Below the pieces are notes generated by a model, which saw only the letters and a program-made list of their open reading frames with translations, made no database searches and was not told the origin of the DNA. Position numbers and translations under genes: made by a program. Shown here one piece after another: positions 45,977 to 47,233 of a DNA stretch of 47,233 bases (its first letter is position 1; each line of letters begins with the position of its first letter). This DNA is from an uncultured Oscillospiraceae bacterium. GTDB taxonomy: Bacteria > Bacillota > Clostridia > Oscillospirales > Oscillospiraceae. The stretch is taken from positions 1 to 47,233 of the forward strand of contig CAKTQR010000015.1 in the NCBI GenBank assembly GCA_934597175.1, read 5' to 3'.

Positions 45977-46675
45977 ATGAGCAACAATAAAAATATCGGT
46001 CAATACAGGCATCTGGCGTTTGCAGCCGTCGGCGGATTTTTTGCAGGTTACGCCATTTTGTGCCGCAGCGGCCTGCTTGCAAATGCGCAGACGATGAATC
46101 TGCTTGAGCTTGTGATGAATGCACTCAGGGGCAATATGGTCGCCGTGCTGCTGCATTTCGGCGCATTTGTGCTGTATGTCACTGGCACTATGCTGACGGT
46201 GCTGCTGCCGCATTACTTAAAGGTGGATATGCAGCGAGCCGTCCCGTTTGTCGACGCTTTGGCGTGCATCATTTTGTGCTTTATCCCCGCCGATGCTAAC
46301 CCCATGCTGGGGCTGTACCCGATATTCTTTGCCATGAGCATTCAGTGGAGCAGCTTCACCGGCGCAAAGGGCTATGTGAGCTCGACCATTTTCTCGACCA
46401 ATAATGTAAAGCAGGCATCGCTTGCTTTCGCACGCTTTATGACCGACGGCGATAAAAAGCATATCGAAAAAATGCTGTTTTATCTGTTCACGATACTATC
46501 GTTCAGCTTCGGCTCGGTAGTGAGCTACCTTGCCGTGCATTTCATGGGCACGCAGGGGGCGTGGGTGAACATTGTCTTCATTGCCAATGCCTACTATATG
46601 GTCGTGTGCGAGCAGGGCGTTAAGCTCGCCAAACCCGAGACGCCCCAAGCGGTATCAAAAGAAATCGCAATGTAA
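45977..46675 (+). CDS. YoaK/DUF1275 family membrane protein
   Basis: The 232-residue protein has about six membrane helices. The first helix carries GGFFAGYAILCRSGLLANAQ, where DUF1275 proteins have a G-x-x-D-A-x-x-Y pattern. The AMSIQWSSFTGAKGYVSSTI segment matches the conserved middle. The function of the family is unknown; it is probably a small transporter. GAGGCGATGAA precedes the ATG. A terminator follows at once. Confidence 0.85.
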   Translation: MSNNKNIGQYRHLAFAAVGGFFAGYAILCRSGLLANAQTMNLLELVMNALRGNMVAVLLHFGAFVLYVTGTMLTVLLPHYLKVDMQRAVPFVDALACIILCFIPADANPMLGLYPIFFAMSIQWSSFTGAKGYVSSTIFSTNNVKQASLAFARFMTDGDKKHIEKMLFYLFTILSFSFGSVVSYLAVHFMGTQGAWVNIVFIANAYYMVVCEQGVKLAKPETPQAVSKEIAM

Positions 46676-46680
46676 AGAGA

Positions 46681-46714
46681 TTGCCCCTTCGCCATTTGGC
46701 GGAGGGGCAATTTT
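46681..46714 (+). terminator. intrinsic terminator after the YoaK-like gene
   Basis: TTGCCCCTTCGCC/GGCGGAGGGGCAA stem with one wobble, ATTT loop, then TTTT. Confidence 0.85.
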
Positions 46715-46950
46715 CATATCGAATCAATGAGCCTTTGAAGCTCGGCGAAGAAGCCGACGGCAAAGACCTTAAACTCCTTCATGCTCTCGGTAAACGGGCG
46801 GTACTTGTTATAGCTAAGACCCACCGTTCCGAATGCGTGGTCGACCATAGTTTTGCGGCAGTACCGGCTGATGAGCGGGTCTTTAACATGAATTGCAGAC
46901 ATGAACGCAATGCCACGCTTGTCCACGAGCACCGCACGCTGCTGAAAATC
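46714..46950 (-). pseudogene. C-terminal fragment of a LysR-type regulator
   Basis: The minus frame reads FQQRAVLVDKRGIAFMSAIH and then VGLSYNKYRPFTESMKEFKV. It looks like the end of a LysR effector-binding domain (the VxxGxGIAxxS...SYxKxRPxxxxMxxF pattern). A stop codon (TAG) directly precedes the homologous part, so about 220 N-terminal residues, including the helix-turn-helix, are missing. Similar remnants arise by deletion. A short direct-repeat tract (AATGATGAATGATGCATAATGA-like, 46960-46985) lies at the break. Confidence 0.55.
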
Positions 46951-47005
46951 CTATCATCAAATGAATGATGAATGATGCATAATGAAAAACGAATAATACC
47001 AAATA

Positions 47006-47035
47006 AAAAACCTATCACGATCGTGATAGGTTTTT
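47006..47035 (-). terminator. terminator of the tRNA transcript
   Basis: A 15 bp perfect palindromic stem (AAAAACCTATCACGA / TCGTGATAGGTTTTT) immediately 3' of tRNA-Cys on the minus strand. Confidence 0.85.
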
Positions 47036-47038
47036 ATT

Positions 47039-47113
47039 TGGAGGCGTCACCCGGATTTGAACCGGGGAATCGCGGATTTGCAGTCCGCTGCCTTACCACT
47101 TGGCTATGACGCC
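47039..47113 (-). tRNA. tRNA-Cys (GCA)
   Basis: The cloverleaf is complete: acceptor GGCGTCA/TGACGCC, anticodon loop CTGCAAA (anticodon GCA), T loop GGTTCAAATC, discriminator T and an encoded CCA (47041-47039). It lies downstream of tRNA-Gly in the same transcript. Confidence 0.96.
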
Positions 47114-47119
47114 ATATTA

Positions 47120-47160
47120 GTTTGCAGGCTTTTGATAACGCAGCCTGCAAACGTTTTTTT
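47120..47160. other. hairpin between the two tRNA genes
   Basis: GTTTGCAGGCT (47120-47130) pairs with AGCCTGCAAAC (47142-47152), followed on the plus strand by a T7 run. On the minus strand, in which the tRNAs are read, it is preceded by A7. It may help tRNA processing or stop opposing plus-strand transcription. Confidence 0.5.
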
Positions 47161-47233
47161 GGAGCGGGCAACGAGACTCGAACTCGCTACCTCCACCTTG
47201 GCAAGGTGGCGCTCTACCGGATGAGCTATGCCC
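47160..47233 (-). tRNA. tRNA-Gly (GCC), 5' end cut by the window
   Basis: The anticodon loop is TTGCCAA (anticodon GCC). The T arm is GCGAGTTCGAGTCTCGT and a 3' CCA is encoded (47162-47160). The acceptor 3' strand TGCCCGC needs GC before the visible GGGCA, so the last two bases of the gene lie just past the window. Confidence 0.93.

Noticed and set aside
46681..46968. Plus-strand frame of 95 codons after the YoaK-like gene
   Set aside because: It begins in the terminator hairpin and is antisense to the LysR fragment, with no ribosome binding site.

Overview
The window looks like the chromosome of an anaerobic gut Clostridium-class bacterium, most likely Ruminococcaceae/Oscillospiraceae (relatives of Faecalibacterium, Gemmiger, Ruminococcus). 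This is inferred from a GC-rich genome with C-ending codons in highly expressed genes, strong AGGAGG-type ribosome binding sites, GTP-type PEP carboxykinase beside pyruvate phosphate dikinase, a class III fructose bisphosphatase, and a Tn1549-like conjugative element remnant.

Layout. (1) 1-7.8 kb: one copy of a ~200 bp structured repeat, then rimM, a trmD fused to an acetyltransferase domain, rsmA, pckG and ppdK. (2) 7.8-16.3 kb: an AT-rich foreign block. It opens with a structured non-coding leader, an intact parA and a parB cut off after about 39 codons (debris of an integrative conjugative element). It continues with a two-component system, a membrane-anchored protein, a lipoprotein, two ABC-2 type permeases and an ATPase. 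Two promoters in this block carry GATACAA half-sites in the same geometry, suggesting one response-regulator regulon. (3) 16.3-21.3 kb: genes of intermediate composition and unknown function, including a protein with a DUF4145/HEPN-like N-terminus followed by a cytoplasmic leucine-rich-repeat protein. (4) 21.3-24.5 kb: tspO, fbp, a small lipoprotein gene, and a second, inverted copy of the repeat. (5) 24.6-31.4 kb: a tightly overlapping five-gene operon: a GlpA-like FAD oxidoreductase with a BFD-type iron-sulfur domain, a second FAD/NAD oxidoreductase, a DUF1667 protein, an FGGY kinase, and an alkylglycerone-phosphate-synthase-like FAD enzyme. (6) 31.5-38.4 kb: a complete F-type ATP synthase operon with no separate delta gene; a b-like stalk segment, a delta C-terminal domain and the whole alpha subunit form one 751-residue polypeptide. 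An NhaD/ArsB-type ion transporter follows. (7) 39.9-44.2 kb: a cell-surface cassette (transglutaminase-like protein, DUF4358 lipoprotein, MBOAT acyltransferase, DHHW protein). (8) 44.2-47.2 kb: a TauE-like permease, a metallo-beta-lactamase-fold hydrolase, a YoaK-like membrane protein, a LysR fragment, and tRNA-Cys and tRNA-Gly.

Functionally, pckG, ppdK and fbp supply gluconeogenic and pyrophosphate-linked carbon flow. The five-gene operon probably handles a phosphorylated glycerol-type or ether-lipid-type substrate. The ATP synthase and the neighbouring transporter deal with ion-coupled energetics. The strongest candidates for something undescribed are the b-delta-alpha ATP synthase fusion, the terminator-adjacent structured repeat, the TrmD-acetyltransferase fusion and the five-gene redox/kinase cluster.
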